Source: Rotaria socialis
Lineage: Eukaryota > Rotifera > Eurotatoria > Philodinida > Philodinidae
DNA: 64,000 nt
Assembly: GCA_905331475.1 (NCBI GenBank)
Contig: CAJNYU010003169.1
Location: forward strand, 49,960-113,959
Direction of reading: 5' to 3'
Of this stretch, positions 46,214 through 58,301 are shown in pieces. The translations under genes and the position numbers were made by a program. Below the pieces are notes generated by a model. The model did not search any database. It had not been told where the DNA came from and saw only the letters and a program-made list of their open reading frames with translations. Every line of letters starts with the position of its first letter. Within the stretch, counting starts at the first letter, position 1.

Positions 46214-48242
46214 TTATAACAAGTTTTCATTTAACAATAATTCTGTTTTTTGTGCACGCTGCACAATCCATTCAAATACTTCATTTTTTGTTTTTATTTG
46301 ATGCAACGAATCATTGGGATAGACCTGAACAGACATAGAAAAAGTGCTGCAAAAACAAAGAAAGCGATATTCTTACAATAACCGGTATGTATTTTAATTT
46401 TTTCAATTGATGAGCTTTCGAATAGAATAAACCAAGAGGTCGAAATGATTCATTGGTACATAATTCTTCTTCACTAAGGACCTGAAGTGCGAATCTACAA
46501 AAAGAATATTTTTTAATTTCCAAAACAAAATTTTATATAACTTACACTGAACAATCATCTTCTGTGAAAGTAGAAATATTCTTCATTGTTCCATTTGGAA
46601 TGATTTGTGGTTGTTGTTTAGCATTGAGGCAGATAATAATGTCTGAAAATTTTTATTTTAGAACTTTTTCAAATCTCTGCTATTCTCATTTATATACCTG
46701 GACTTTTGAAATGTTTCAATAGAAAAGCGCTTTTTACACAGAGCCGATCAGGTACACATTCTAATAATCGTTGCATTACAATAGAAAAATAAGGTCGTTT
46801 TCGTTTTTCTATTTCCCACGAGCCAAATAAATGATGTGGCAATGTTTTAAGATAATTCTACTGAAAATAATATATGAAATCGATTGATTTTGTTTATTTA
46901 TATAATTTCAAACCTGATCAAGAAGTGATCGTTGTGATGATGCACAAACAATTCTATATGATTGAGAAATAAAGAACAACTTCTCTTTCATTCGTGATTC
47001 TAAAAAACAAAAACAAAAAACACGAAGATGATTTACATGGTAAAATTCCACTATCTCTTTTACTGAAAAAATCTTACCGGTCAATCGATTTAAATTCTCC
47101 TTGGTAAACAGTTGTTCTAATAAATCCTCTGGAAAACAATTAATCATTGCCAAAGGTGCAAGGACATCAACGAGACGTTCTGATTTGCCATTAAATTGAT
47201 TCATTTGTTGATGAGTACGAATCAGATCGAGATATTTTAAACTTGTTTTTCGTATATAACCCATGTAAATCAATGTATTCATTATTTGAATAATATCTTT
47301 AGCACGATATGATGGCATCGATGAATTCGATTCTAATTCGATTAATTTCCAACAGTTTTCAAAAAATCGATCGGAATAAAAACGAAACATAGAAAAATAA
47401 ATTCCAATACGCATTGTCATTCGAACGATTTCATAACTCAACAAGTGTAAATTCGGTCGCATATGTTGTTCAAATGATTGATTGAATCGATTTGCTAATG
47501 ATTCAGCTACAGTTTTTTCTCCATAATTTGATAAGGTTAACATTTTGATAAAATTTTGTTTATCAACTGCAGAGAGATATTTTTTCTTTTCATCATCAAT
47601 TAAATATTGAGCAATATAATCGAGCAGATTAACATTTTTCAATGATATTTGTAAACGATACATAGCTGAACAAAGGAGACTAAGATCAGTCAATGAAATT
47701 GTTTTAATTTGATCTTTAGTTAAACTCAATTCTAAATGGTTAATAAATTTTTGTAATATTTCATTCGGATCTTTTGTTGTAATATCATAATATTTTTGTT
47801 GATGAAGAACAAGTAGATTCATAAGTTCAATGAACAGATTAGAATCCAATTTATGATTCGCATTCGATGAAACACATTGAATTAAATGTTTTACTATTAA
47901 ATTAAGTTTAATGTTATGTTCATAGGCAAAAAAAAGTATATCACGAAGTTGTTCAATCGATATGGTTAGTGATAAGAGCTGTTGTTGATTTGTAGAATTT
48001 AAGCTAATTAAATAATTTAGAGCAGACGAAGTTTTTAATATAGATTCAATATGTGTACGAATATGATCTGACATTTGTTCTCGATTATTATTGAATTCCT
48101 TAAGGCGACATGCATAAAAATAATCGAACAATTTTTTATCGAAATTTTTTACTATTGATCGATTCTGATTGCTAAGATAACGAACAAAAAACGATGGAAA
48201 TAAGAACCATCGAGAATGATTAATAATAGAATTTCGAATCAT
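46214..48242 (-). CDS. FASTK-family mitochondrial RNA protein with RAP domain
   Basis: Six exons (47078..48242, 46914..46999, 46698..46857, 46546..46642, 46377..46494, 46214..46324) encode 578 residues. 'MIRNSIINHSRWFLFPSFFV' is a likely mitochondrial presequence. The middle is a long all-helical repeat region as in FAST_1/FAST_2 ('LYMGYIRKTSLKYLDLI'-like segments, 'LAPLAMINCFPEDLLEQLF'), and the end matches a RAP fold: 'GLFYSKAHQLKKLKYIPVIV', 'EVFEWIVQRA'. FASTKD proteins process and stabilise mitochondrial transcripts. Which FASTKD this is cannot be said. The ATG follows a GGTTTTAG acceptor by four bases. The golgin start lies 95 bases downstream on the same strand. Confidence 0.8.
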
Positions 48243-49441
48243 TTATCTAAAACCAAAAGAAGAAAATTTTATCTAAAGATCGAAAAAATGCTATTTCATT
48301 TGTGTTTCTAAAATCAAATATTGAATGAGTAAATATTTTCCTAAATATTGAGGGTGCATAATTGTTTGATTGATCATGGAAGGTAGAGAAACATACTATA
48401 ATTATACAACAATACTATATATTTTTTTCGACAAGGACATAAGCATCGATTTTTTGCTCTAAATACTGTTTTGATAGACGAATTAAAAGCATTCATTTTT
48501 AGTTAACAAATAAAAGATTCATTTCAACTTTCAGTGAATTAGAATTAATTAGAATATTGATAAGAGCACAAATTTTATTTTATGATGATTAAGTTAATAT
48601 TCATATTCTGGTCAATCAATCATAAGGAAAGAAATCTAGTGGACGAAATTTATACTAATAGGATGTTAGTATTACAGAACCATCTATATGAAGAGGGCAT
48701 ACGTGTGACGTGGATGTGTCATAAAATATTATCATCTTATTACCAATTAAACGTAGATGTTTCGCAGCGAAATTATATGAGATGCCTAAGCATTGTTCCC
48801 GCATAATTCAAGAGACGACTATTCATTTAAACTTGAAAACTAGTTTTGTTTTGCGATATTTAAAAAAGACGAGAAAAATTTTTAAATTTCTAATTTAAAA
48901 AGCAAAATACTCGTAATTCCACACCCAACTGATGTGCGAATAAAGTGATATTGAATATCATCCATGTTTGTTGTTGATTCTTCATCAATCTTTTGTTTGA
49001 TTTTTTGATCAGCTTCATCAGTGATGCTGGTTTCAAGTTTAATTTTACTAGAAGCTTTGTAAGCACCTTTACACGTGCTTTAATGCTGTTAATACATTAT
49101 TGTTTTTCCTTCTTTCGTTCTGTTTTGTTATAGGTGTTACATGGCAGTGTATAGCAAATTTGTTGTTTTCTTCTCCTCTGATGAGCTACGATGTCATAGG
49201 CTATCGGAGCTGTTGCAAATCTTATTTACAAGTATGTGGAAAATAGGGTCGAAAATATAAACAATATATTTTATTGATGAAATTTCATTCTTGCACTATT
49301 TTTGCTTCCGATGCGTCAACGCTTTGTTTGAATAGTTGCCAAATGTATACATCTACATAGTTACTAAAGACATATATATATATATGAGTCAAAAAGATTT
49401 ATTTTTTCTCTCTTCAAATTAGATTAAACAATCACTAGAAA
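48243..49441. other. Divergent promoter region, FASTK-like / sirtuin
   Basis: 1.2 kb without a supported gene. A TA run lies near 49373-49385. A pyrimidine-rich acceptor (TCTTCAAATTAG) ends about 18 bases before the sirtuin ATG. Confidence 0.4.
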
Positions 49442-50797
49442 ATGGCGCATGGCATAGCAGATGAAGATCCTACAAAAAAAGAAATCATCGATTCACCAGA
49501 GATTCTTGATCAAAAACTTGAGCAACTGGCCGAATGGGTTCGAAATGCTAAGCATTTTATTGTGTTCACAGGTAAATTTAAGAAGTGTTACAGTTAAGTA
49601 AATGGATCGAAATATTTTAACCTTTCTTTTTTTATAGGTGCAGGCATATCGACATCTACAGGGTAGGGTATATGACTATTTTTTAGAAATGAATTGAGCA
49701 TTTGAAATTATTGATAAGTGAACGACTCAAACCAATATGGTGTTTCTTTTGTGTTTAACCAGTATTGCTATTTTCTATTTAGTATTCCTGATTTTCGGTC
49801 CAGTATGAATACTATTCTACCAACAGGACCGGGCGTATGGGAACTTCGTGATCATCCAGGTGCTAAACGTTCTCCAAAAGCTTGTACAGTCAGTTTAATA
49901 AAAGCAATGCCGTCTGTTACACATATGGCACTTGTCGAATTGGAGCGTCGAAAACTTCTTCATTTTGTTGTTTCCCAAAATATTGATGGCCTTCATCTCA
50001 GATCTGGATTACCTTCAACTTCGATAGCCGAACTACATGGTAATTCAAATTTAGAAACATGTAAAAAGTGCCACGCAAAATATTTACGTGATTATCAAAC
50101 ACGAACAGCCAAGAAAGCTCTTGATCATCAAACAACTCGTAAATGTGCCAAATGTCGTGCGACACTGTACGATTCGATTATTAATTTTGGCGAGAATCTT
50201 CCTGAACAAGATCTTGAAAACAGTTTTGAACATGCACGAAAAGCCGATGTTTGTCTTGTTTTAGGCTCTTCATTACGAGTAACACCAGCGGCAGATATTC
50301 CACAACTAGTCGGTGAAAATGGTGGCAAATTAATTATTGGCAACTTACAACCAACACCATTACTTGAATTGGCCACTCTCAATGTACATTCGTTATGTGA
50401 CAATCTTATGCAAGGATTGATGGCTAAATTAAATATTCCCATACCTGAATGGGAACTGCATCGCAGAGTACGCATTACAATTAAAAAACAAATAGTTTCA
50501 ATTATGGGTCTTGATCCTGATCAAGATATTCCCTATACGCTATTCTCCGGGACGAGAATACTAGTTCGGCAAGGTACTGCATCTAAATATCAATCACAAC
50601 GGGTCATTGGTTCCGATTTCATTGAGCATAGAATAACATTGAACGATAATAGTGGTAAAATGGACGTTTATATTGAATTGAATTGGCAAGGTCATTACAA
50701 TGAACCCATGTATACAGTTCGAATGCCGTTGAAAGATTCGACAAAAGATTTGCACTTATTCTATAATCCAAAGCGTGGTGTTTGGCGGGAGGAATAA
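49442..50797 (+). CDS. Class IV sirtuin (SIRT6/SIRT7-like) with C-terminal extension
   Basis: Exons 49442..49571, a 25-nt microexon 49638..49662, and 49783..50797; 389 residues. The NAD-binding 'FTGAGIST' straddles the exon 1/microexon junction and continues 'GIPDFRS'. 'GVWELRDH', 'VSQNIDGLHLRSG', catalytic 'ELHGNS', zinc pairs 'CKKC' and 'CAKC', and 'LGSSLRVTPAADIP' complete the deacylase. 'GPGVWEL' and the short N-terminus place it with SIRT6/7. From about residue 265 to the end a ~120-residue segment not seen in SIRT6/7 contains alternating strands ('DVYIELNWQG', 'MYTVRMPL'). Expected to act on acylated lysines in nucleus or nucleolus. Confidence 0.9.
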
Positions 50798-51129
50798 ATA
50801 ATCTATACCTATTTCTTTTCAACACCGTGTTCTTTAATCGGTGTGAAGGTAGATGAAAGTTAAACTACGTCAGCTTTTTATCGCGATTTTTTGTCATGCT
50901 GACAAACGTAATAATCATGAATCAATAAAATATCTGATGTATTTTTCTACACATGTACATATCAATATCAAAGAATAGACTAAAATCAAAATATCATGGT
51001 TCATTGCTTTCTGCACACACTAAGAAAATACAAGATATATACATCACAGTATAGTTTCTTGTGATCATAGATTCTGTAAGCATTCATATACATGTAGAGG
51101 AAAGATTCGTATCGTGTATTTTATTCATA
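50798..51129. other. Spacer downstream of the sirtuin
   Basis: AT-rich, no gene. AATAAAAT near 50932 may be the sirtuin polyadenylation signal. Confidence 0.4.
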
Positions 51130-52870
51130 ATGAATAAAACGAAGAAGATATCATCAAGTAAGCCTTCTCGTACTCACTAAAGTCAAACATAAACCAGTCT
51201 CATCCAGAAGTACGAGTTTAATTAATTTGAATGATATTCATGCTGCAATTAAAGCATCACGAGTGTATGCAGTTCAAAATTGCAGACTCGTTTGGTTGGA
51301 TTCTATCATCAATGAATCAAATGATGAATTAAAAAATTCACTCAATCTATTACGTCGAATTGTTAATAAAATCGATACATTCACCAGCATAGATCAATGT
51401 ATTGATTTCCTTACTCAAATAAAAGATGAAAAATTCTTGATGATCGTATCTGGTACACTTGGGCAATCAATAGTACCTTTGATTCATCATATGTCGTCAC
51501 TTAATTCCATCTATACATTTCGTGAAAATCAATCGAAACATGAACAATGGACAAAAGCCAAGGGTGTAATTTGTCAGCTTGACACTATGTGTGAAATCTT
51601 GAGATCTGATACTCAACAATGTGATCGGGACATGATTTTGGTGTGCATACACCGATATGATGATATACGCTGGAATGTTTTATCTACAAGATGTAGAAGT
51701 CATCATTAAAATGGGTTATTTTATACGTGTCGTTCATCGACATATTGAAAAAATTCATTCTCTGATATGTCAGGAAGAACAATTTACTGCTTATCATGGT
51801 TAAGGCATGCTATTGACAGCCTTTGAAAGAATCAAAAATAGCAAAGATCGCCTGTTAGCATTTAATAACTTTTTATCCGCAAGTCTTGACAATGAAGTTT
51901 CTTGATCATTTGTTAAAAGTTCACTTTGGACACCTGATTTAATGGACATACTTTTCCGAATGACGATTACTCCATAGATTCCATCAACGAAGAACGACTA
52001 TAGCGTATAGATCTTATATTGACAAGTGATAGCGATGAAGAGCTAAAATGTCTTACGGAACACATTGAAAAATTAATGCAATCATCAAATGGACGTCATC
52101 GACTTGGTGACTTTGAAAAGCTACAAGAGGAAACAAGTAACGACAATGTCAAAAATCTTGCCTATATATATGGTCAACTTGGTCGTATTAAAAAATGTCA
52201 AAGCTCAATATCAAGAAGCACTCCAGTTTTACAAGAAAAATATCTTGGACCAAATCATCTGATTCTGACAACAACCTATAACGACATACGTGATGTCTAT
52301 GTTAACATGGGAGAATATGCCAATGCACTCGAATCTCGCAAGAAGTCATTAGAAATTCAACAAAAATCCTTGCCACCGAATCATCCAGAATTGGATACAA
52401 TCTATAACAACATTGGAGAAGTGTACTTACAAGTGGATCAATATTCAAATGCATTGAAATGCTATCAAAAAGCGTTGGAAATTCAACAAAACTCTCTTTC
52501 ACCAAAACATCCGGAACTTGCCACTACCTATCATAATATTTCTGCAGTACATGATGATATGGGTGAATATTCGAAATCTCTTGATTTTCACACGAAATCA
52601 CTTGAAATTCGAAAGAAAAGTCTCCCTTTGGATAATCCTGAATTGGTTTCTACCTATGATACTATCGGTGAAGTCTATATTAGAATGAGAGATTATTCAA
52701 AAGCACTTGAATTCTATCATAATATTGCGTCAGTGCACGAAGATATGAGATAATATGCAGATGTACTGACGTTTCATGAGATGGCGCTTGATATTCGACG
52801 ACAATATCTACCACTGAATCATCCATCCAGAGTTTGGTCTTCGTTTTAATCCATACATAACCAGTGCCTC
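51130..52870 (+). pseudogene. Broken bdelloid ADP-ribosyltransferase/TPR gene
   Basis: ATG 51130 opens a basic N-terminus that hits a stop at about 51178; one extra base there shifts the frame, and the module continues open from about 51180 to 51709: 'CRLVWLDSIINES', 'FLMIVSGTLGQSIVPLIHHM', 'LNSIYTF'. After 51640 the reading switches frame repeatedly. ART-domain traces survive at 51710-51905 (a 'LLAFNNFLSASLDNEVS' segment), with stops near 51803 and 51903. From 52019 a long frame holds four 42-residue kinesin-light-chain-type TPRs ('TIYNNIGEVYLQVDQYSNAL' is one), a run-on deletion in the fifth and a stop at 52751, then a last TPR remnant. The active-site Arg motif is altered next to a stop. 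It cannot encode a working enzyme. Confidence 0.75.
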
Positions 52871-53611
52871 CAAGACCAATATCCATTGATCAGTAATGGG
52901 CAGTTAAAAGATAATTTGGAAATGGAATCAGTTATGTAAAAACCAGGATACATTTGAGCTATTTATGTGCGATCTTTTTGATTGGGCAAATAATGAATAT
53001 TTGTGTTGTTTGACTTAGGAGAATGGTTTAAATCATTCGTTTCAGTCGATATACTCATATCAACAGATGTTGGTTCTCTATGAAATTTAGTTGAATTTGT
53101 CTATGAAACAGTCTCATCTTTAAATCTATATTTTACTAAAATATTCTTCGAAAGCTGACTAGGACTATTTTACTTATGTATTCACTCGATATATGCTTAC
53201 ATTTCAGTTCTAGCATGTTTTTGTGGCACAAGTTTGAATACCCATATTTATTTTGTGTCAAGTATTCTCTGCAGTAGCTAAACATACACTAAATGTGTTA
53301 TGGTATGATACAAATTGTTTATTTTCAGCATGCGAAATTCATTGTTAATAATTTTCTCTGTTGGCATATTTCTCAACTTAAAATTTCACCACTTCGATAG
53401 TCGGTGACGTCTACTCTGGTTGTGACACGTGTGAGAGACGACAAATATTGATAAAAAGAAAAACGCCAAGAAAAAGTAATAGTGGTCTTTTTTTCATTCT
53501 GAAAACGAAAGAAGTGGATTGTTTATATATTTTGGAAGAAAAGTCCGTAATTAAATCAATTCGTGAGGAAGTCATATTTGAATTATACTGGTATTCCTGT
53601 TATCGTGAACC
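52871..53611. other. Intergenic, nothing recognised
   Basis: AT-rich with no supported frame. Confidence 0.4.
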
Positions 53612-53771
53612 ATGAGCAAAGGTATGTTGTTTATAATGTGTAGACGTTGATTACGTCAATAGTTTTTCTTTTCCATTAACAATACACAATACAAATGTAG
53701 TGTTCGTTTCTTTTTCTTCTTCCTGCAAAGTTGCTTCAGCTGAAAGTCTTCAAGAAAAGCTCTCGGCTTAT
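53612..53771 (+). pseudogene. Possible isolated 5' exons of a BolA-like gene
   Basis: ATG at 53612 opens a 10-nt exon with a good GTATG donor; an acceptor TGCAAAG at 53730 leads into 53731..53771, which ends at a GTAAGAG donor. The join reads 'MSKVASAESLQEKLSAY', similar to the start of BolA2/BolA-type proteins. No continuing exon was found downstream in 700 bases. Either a truncated gene or chance; low confidence. Confidence 0.2.
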
Positions 53772-54491
53772 GTAAGAGTAATAAGAAATTCAAATTTTAC
53801 TCTACATTTTATTTGATTTCCTTAATATTAGAGTAGGGTATAAATATTGCCTGGCAGAATTCTATATTCTTTAATGCACGCTATTCGTAACTTTATTGTT
53901 TCATTATTTTTTCAATACAAGTCCGTGTCGCTAAAGCCGCTCTAAAACCGTCTGCTAACTGTTCGGTTTACTACAATTAACCGCGGTTATTTCTTACAAT
54001 CGTACTGACTTATTCGGGTCGAATTTAGGTTGTAGGAAGAATTTATTATAATTTTGTGAAGATTAATTATAAAACGTTTGAACAAAAAAATTAACTCTAG
54101 TCCAATGCAGAAAATAATTTTCTATTATTCATAACATACATGTTAGACAAAAACAATTTCTCGTAAAAAACACAACGATATCAGACGTAGCTAAGATCGG
54201 TTCGCACAGAAAAAGACATGAAAAAAAGATTTCAGATACCTTATGACATACAAGTGTTACTTGAAGAATAAAAGAAATTGAAAAACGAGGAATAATCAAA
54301 GTGTACAAAACTGCTTAAGAAAAATGCTAACTCGAAACATGTCTGTTTCATTAACATGTTCTTCTACTGTTGCTTGTAACGGCGATTCAATTGACGTGAT
54401 GTTGTTAATACTTGTTCTACTTTTTTAAATTTCATTTCGTCACTTCTGAAGAATACTCTCATGCAAGTTCGGCCATTCCAAGTTTAACATT
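53772..54491. other. Intergenic, nothing recognised
   Basis: No supported coding sequence between the possible exon fragment and the transposon remnant. Confidence 0.4.
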
Positions 54492-56700
54492 TCAATATTC
54501 AACTGAAATCTCGATCACACAGCTTCTAAATATAACGATATTTAGAGAATTTTCTAAAATCATAAATTTAGTTATCATTGAACCTTTCATAATATAATAA
54601 CGCTCGTCTTTTATCAGTTCATCTTTGCTATTGGATATTAACTCTTCTTTTGTAAATAACTGATCCATCACTAGCGTTCCAAAATGACCCAATTGAGTTC
54701 TAACGCCGTATAATTGAATTAAATCAATACTTTCTCCATTTTGATTTTTATAAATCTAGAAAAGTAAAAACATGAAAAATAAATAATAAAATAAACACAA
54801 TAAAAGTTACTAATGTAGATTGAAACGACGCATCGATCTCGGATTGAACTTCGCTACCAAAATGAGTACCATTCAAAGGCACATTGATCTAGAAAATATA
54901 AAAACTTATTGTTTATAAAAGAAATCAACATATTGATAATTCTTGCTTGGCTTGTTTTTATTAAAGCTCGTTGCATCTTTTTTTGATTGTCAAATAATAT
55001 ATTCATTTTGGTATCTAACTTCTCCATTGATACCAACAGGTGTTTTATATCTCTTGATGATTGATCCACAGATTTTATTACATCTTGATTCAATGACAAT
55101 GGTGCTTCTAATAGCATTACCATTTCTTTATTTCCACCATTCTCTGATGGAAACAATTTATTACATATTCGCTTAGCAGTTTTTTCACGAGCTGTTGTGC
55201 TAAATGAATTTGATAAAGGTCGTTTAGATAGTCGAATATTGTTTTTATCAGTTGCTACTGATATTGATAATGATGAGTTGTCTAAATCAATAACTTCTTC
55301 ACTTGATTTATCATCATCACTGTCACCTTCACTAAGATCATCATCAAATGTTAATCACTTTCGAGTTTGACGTTCATTCTCTTTATTTTTCAACATATAT
55401 TGAATTTCACGTAATGCTTGATAAGCAGAAGCACCATTTGCTAAAACAAAACAAAATAATATAGTTGTAACTTACATATCATTTTAAAATATTCGAAAAA
55501 ATATACGAAGCATTTTTGATATTAATTATTTCATTGGAAATACAATCATTAACTTTCAGTCACAAAATATATATCTGCTTCTGCATGCGTAAAGCATTTA
55601 AGTTATCATAGGGACACTTTTTTAAATGATGCTATCAATGATAAACATCAAACAAAAAATGCACTCAATGCCCACGCATTTATATTAAAAATAGTCGTAA
55701 GTAACTATGCAAACTAAATATATATATTCATACTTTGTTCAACCGGTAATATCATCTGTATTTTTTTAAAATAACTATTATTGTTAGTTTCCTACTACGA
55801 ACAGATATTAACCGACGCTTTTCATATAAATAATCACACGTATTGATATCGCTTTAAATTTTCTGAATAATTTTCACTTACGAGGAAAAACATAATGTGC
55901 TATCCGATATCTTACTCGTTTCGGCAATGTTTCTCGCATAACTTTGCTATGAACAGCTACATCTGTGGGTGGTGGAGTTCCATAATGTTTGATGTGCCTG
56001 AAAAAAACGAAAGCTAAAACATTATTGCAATGAATTTTTGAACTTGCTATCAAGACGAGTGTTAGCCAATGATCGTACTGTTGAGGGTGTACAATCTAAA
56101 TGAAATAGGAACATTTTTTAAAACCGAAATAAGTAATTAATTTTGAATGATGGCGATTGTCCTTGCGTCTTTGAATATTGTTCATTTTAATTGTTGACGA
56201 ACCGCTTATTTGAATACTTGAATTTGATGATGATGCTGATGTCATAATTTGTTGTGTTCGTTGTACATTGAATTTGGAGTTACTTTTTAGAGTTTCACAA
56301 TCAGATTCAAGATCACTATTCATTTGTTTATCTAACCGCTCAGCAGCCGCTTCTACTTCAGTCAAAGAGCCTATAAAAAATCGAAATATTTAAAAGAAAC
56401 TTCCATTCGCATTTTTATGAAAATTAACAATAAAAGAGTTACCTTCGAACAAACAATAACCAACATAAGTTTTACCACGATCTTTGATAGTCACTGGGCC
56501 ATTATCATTAGAACCATGAAGATTTGATTTCCTTTTTATTATAAATGTATTGTCAGATTTGAAAAGTACCAATACATATATATTATCATCATTGTTTACA
56601 CGACGAATTGTCAAACAAGATTTTTCATATGTTCCTCAACGCCATATAAATCGATTCGAGAACAAAGTAAGACCAAATAAAAATAAATCTAGAAAGAGAA
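54492..56700 (-). pseudogene. Transposon-associated BEN-domain-like protein gene, damaged
   Basis: Minus-strand exon-like pieces in order: about 56455..56640 ('DDNIYVLVLFKSDNTFIIKR', then 'VTIKDRGKTYVGYCLFEG'), 56100..56371 joined in phase by a GT..AG intron ('SLTEVEAAAERLDKQ'), about 55880..55990 ('HYGTPPPTDVAVHSKV'), 54960..55440 (Lys/Asp-rich linker plus 'SVDQSSRDIKHLLVSMEKLD' coiled coil) and 54560..54760 ('LIQLYGVRTQLGHFGTLVMD', 'LFTKEELI'), the last resembling a BEN domain, which binds DNA. An in-frame TGA at about 55356 and another near the 5' end mark decay. It sits head-to-tail behind a transposase-like remnant, so I read the pair as one element. Confidence 0.5.
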
Positions 56701-56760
56701 TAAATATGTAGAATACAAACCCAAACGACTATTGAGCTATATGTTAGAAAACATATTCAA

Positions 56761-58155
56761 TCATGTTCAAAGTTTACTCGAGTTTCAGATATACAGAAAA
56801 CATCTGGAAATTCTATCGCTACGCATTTGTGACGAAATGCTTCGACTGAAATAATATCATAATCATTTGACAGTTTCACTAATGGATACAAATCATCTAA
56901 TGTTTGTAATATCTCGGTTGGTAATTCAAAAAAATTTCAGATTCTGTTTTTCGACATACGATATGTTTGGATGAATGCAAAATATTCACTCTCATATTTA
57001 TAAAACACAACAATATTTGCATAATTAATAACATTACGATAATTTTTATATTTGATGTATGATATTACGAAACTGCAGCATTTAAATCGTTTGTCATACA
57101 ATGTTGTATGATACGTGGTGAACTGATGCTTGTATCTTTTATAAAATTCCACTTGTATTAAATGGTGATCATTCATTTGAATGAGGTTTACAATTAGTTC
57201 ACGAGAATTAACAAGTTGTCCATTATTCAGATGAATTTGATTAACACCAGTTGATGATGGAACTTCAAATATTTCATTTTTTACAATATTTTCCATATCG
57301 CACCAATATGCGATCTGGTTCGCCAGATGCTTTGTACCGTGAACCTGTTTTTTAATATATCGAATGGACGACTCAAATGTAAATGCCTGAAAAAAGAGGG
57401 GTGTGTCTAAGTGGGGATATATTCCAAAGAATAATTATCTCGCGGAACAGAATGACAAGCCACCATGTAATCGTACTTGTGGAGGCAAATGAAGGTGTGC
57501 ATGTAATGAATAATATTCTAATGATTGATCATAAACTTCAGAAATAGTACGACAATAATAATTTATTAAATGTTCTGCAAAATTGATATCTTCTATTGAT
57601 TCCGGTGCATGCAAAAGTTTTATGGCAACATAATAAATTGTCCAATGCGATGCATTTAAAATAGGAAGACAAATAATTCCTAGAGTAATTAAGCTGCCTT
57701 TTCACAATCTACTATCTTGTGAAAAGAAAAAATATTTATGAAATCGATAACTAACCTATAGGCAAACCAGTGTTGAGTACAAAAAGTCGAAAATGTTTAA
57801 CTTTCCAGCACTCAACAGTTGAAATCAATTCATTATAAACAACGTGGATATTGTGTGGCACACGAGTGTTGAGTAACATGTTATCCATTTTCATAACTTT
57901 TTCTTTATCAATCAGCTGACACCAACGTTTTATTAATGTTTGAACATGCCCGAGGCAAACCAAGTGCACATAATCCAAGGGAATTGATTGAGGATATGCC
58001 ATAATATCCAATAAGCAAGATAAACCTTTTACACCTTGAACACTTCTTATTCTTTTGCCGATCGAATTTTTTCCTACTTCTTTAGCTGCAGCAATAAATC
58101 CATACTGTGAACGTAATTTTAAATCATTGTGATGATATGAATTAGAGACGTGCAC
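56761..58155 (-). pseudogene. Transposase-like protein remnant ('YVHLV/HLHLP/AFTFES' family)
   Basis: Successive minus-strand pieces: 57751..58155 ('VKGLSCLLDIMAYPQSIPLD', then 'YVHLVCLGHVQTLIKRW'), 57440..57690 ('LNASHWTIYYVAIKLLHAPE', 'YSLHAHLHLPPQVRLHGGL'), 56937..57378 ('AFTFESSIRYIKKQVHGTKH', 'YKRYKHQFTTYHTTLYD') and 56761..56935 ('FFELPTEILQTLDDLYPLVK'). This motif order belongs to large transposase-domain proteins of DNA transposons found in hydra, rotifers and other invertebrates; the acidic residues of 'LDYVH' are candidates for the catalytic set. A frameshift at about 56935 and missing splice donors show it is dead. The N-terminus is cut off just before the small element at 58144..58301. 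Confidence 0.55.
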
Positions 58156-58301
58156 AGGACAGGACGGTCCTGCTGTCCTGTCCTGTCCTGGAGGACAGGA
58201 TGAGACTTAGATTTTTGTCTTGTCCTGCCGCCCACCAGGACCAAAGTAGCTAGCACGACAGGTGAGGACAGGACAAAAAGTCTTGTCCTGTGCAGGTCTC
58301 T
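58144..58301. mobile_element. 158-bp TIR element rich in AGGACAGGAC
   Basis: Ends are inverted: AGAGACGTGCACAGGACA at the left and its near-complement at the right (one difference in about 18). The interior is made of repeated GGACA/TGTCC words and can fold on itself. No coding capacity, no certain target duplication. It truncates or borders the 5' end of the transposase-like remnant. Confidence 0.6.

Noticed and set aside
46311..46523. 70-codon minus-strand frame as a separate gene
   Set aside because: It is an exon of the FASTK/RAP gene read through both introns.
48582..48806. 74-codon plus-strand frame upstream of the sirtuin
   Set aside because: ATG present, but there is no motif and no splice context supporting a gene; left as intergenic.
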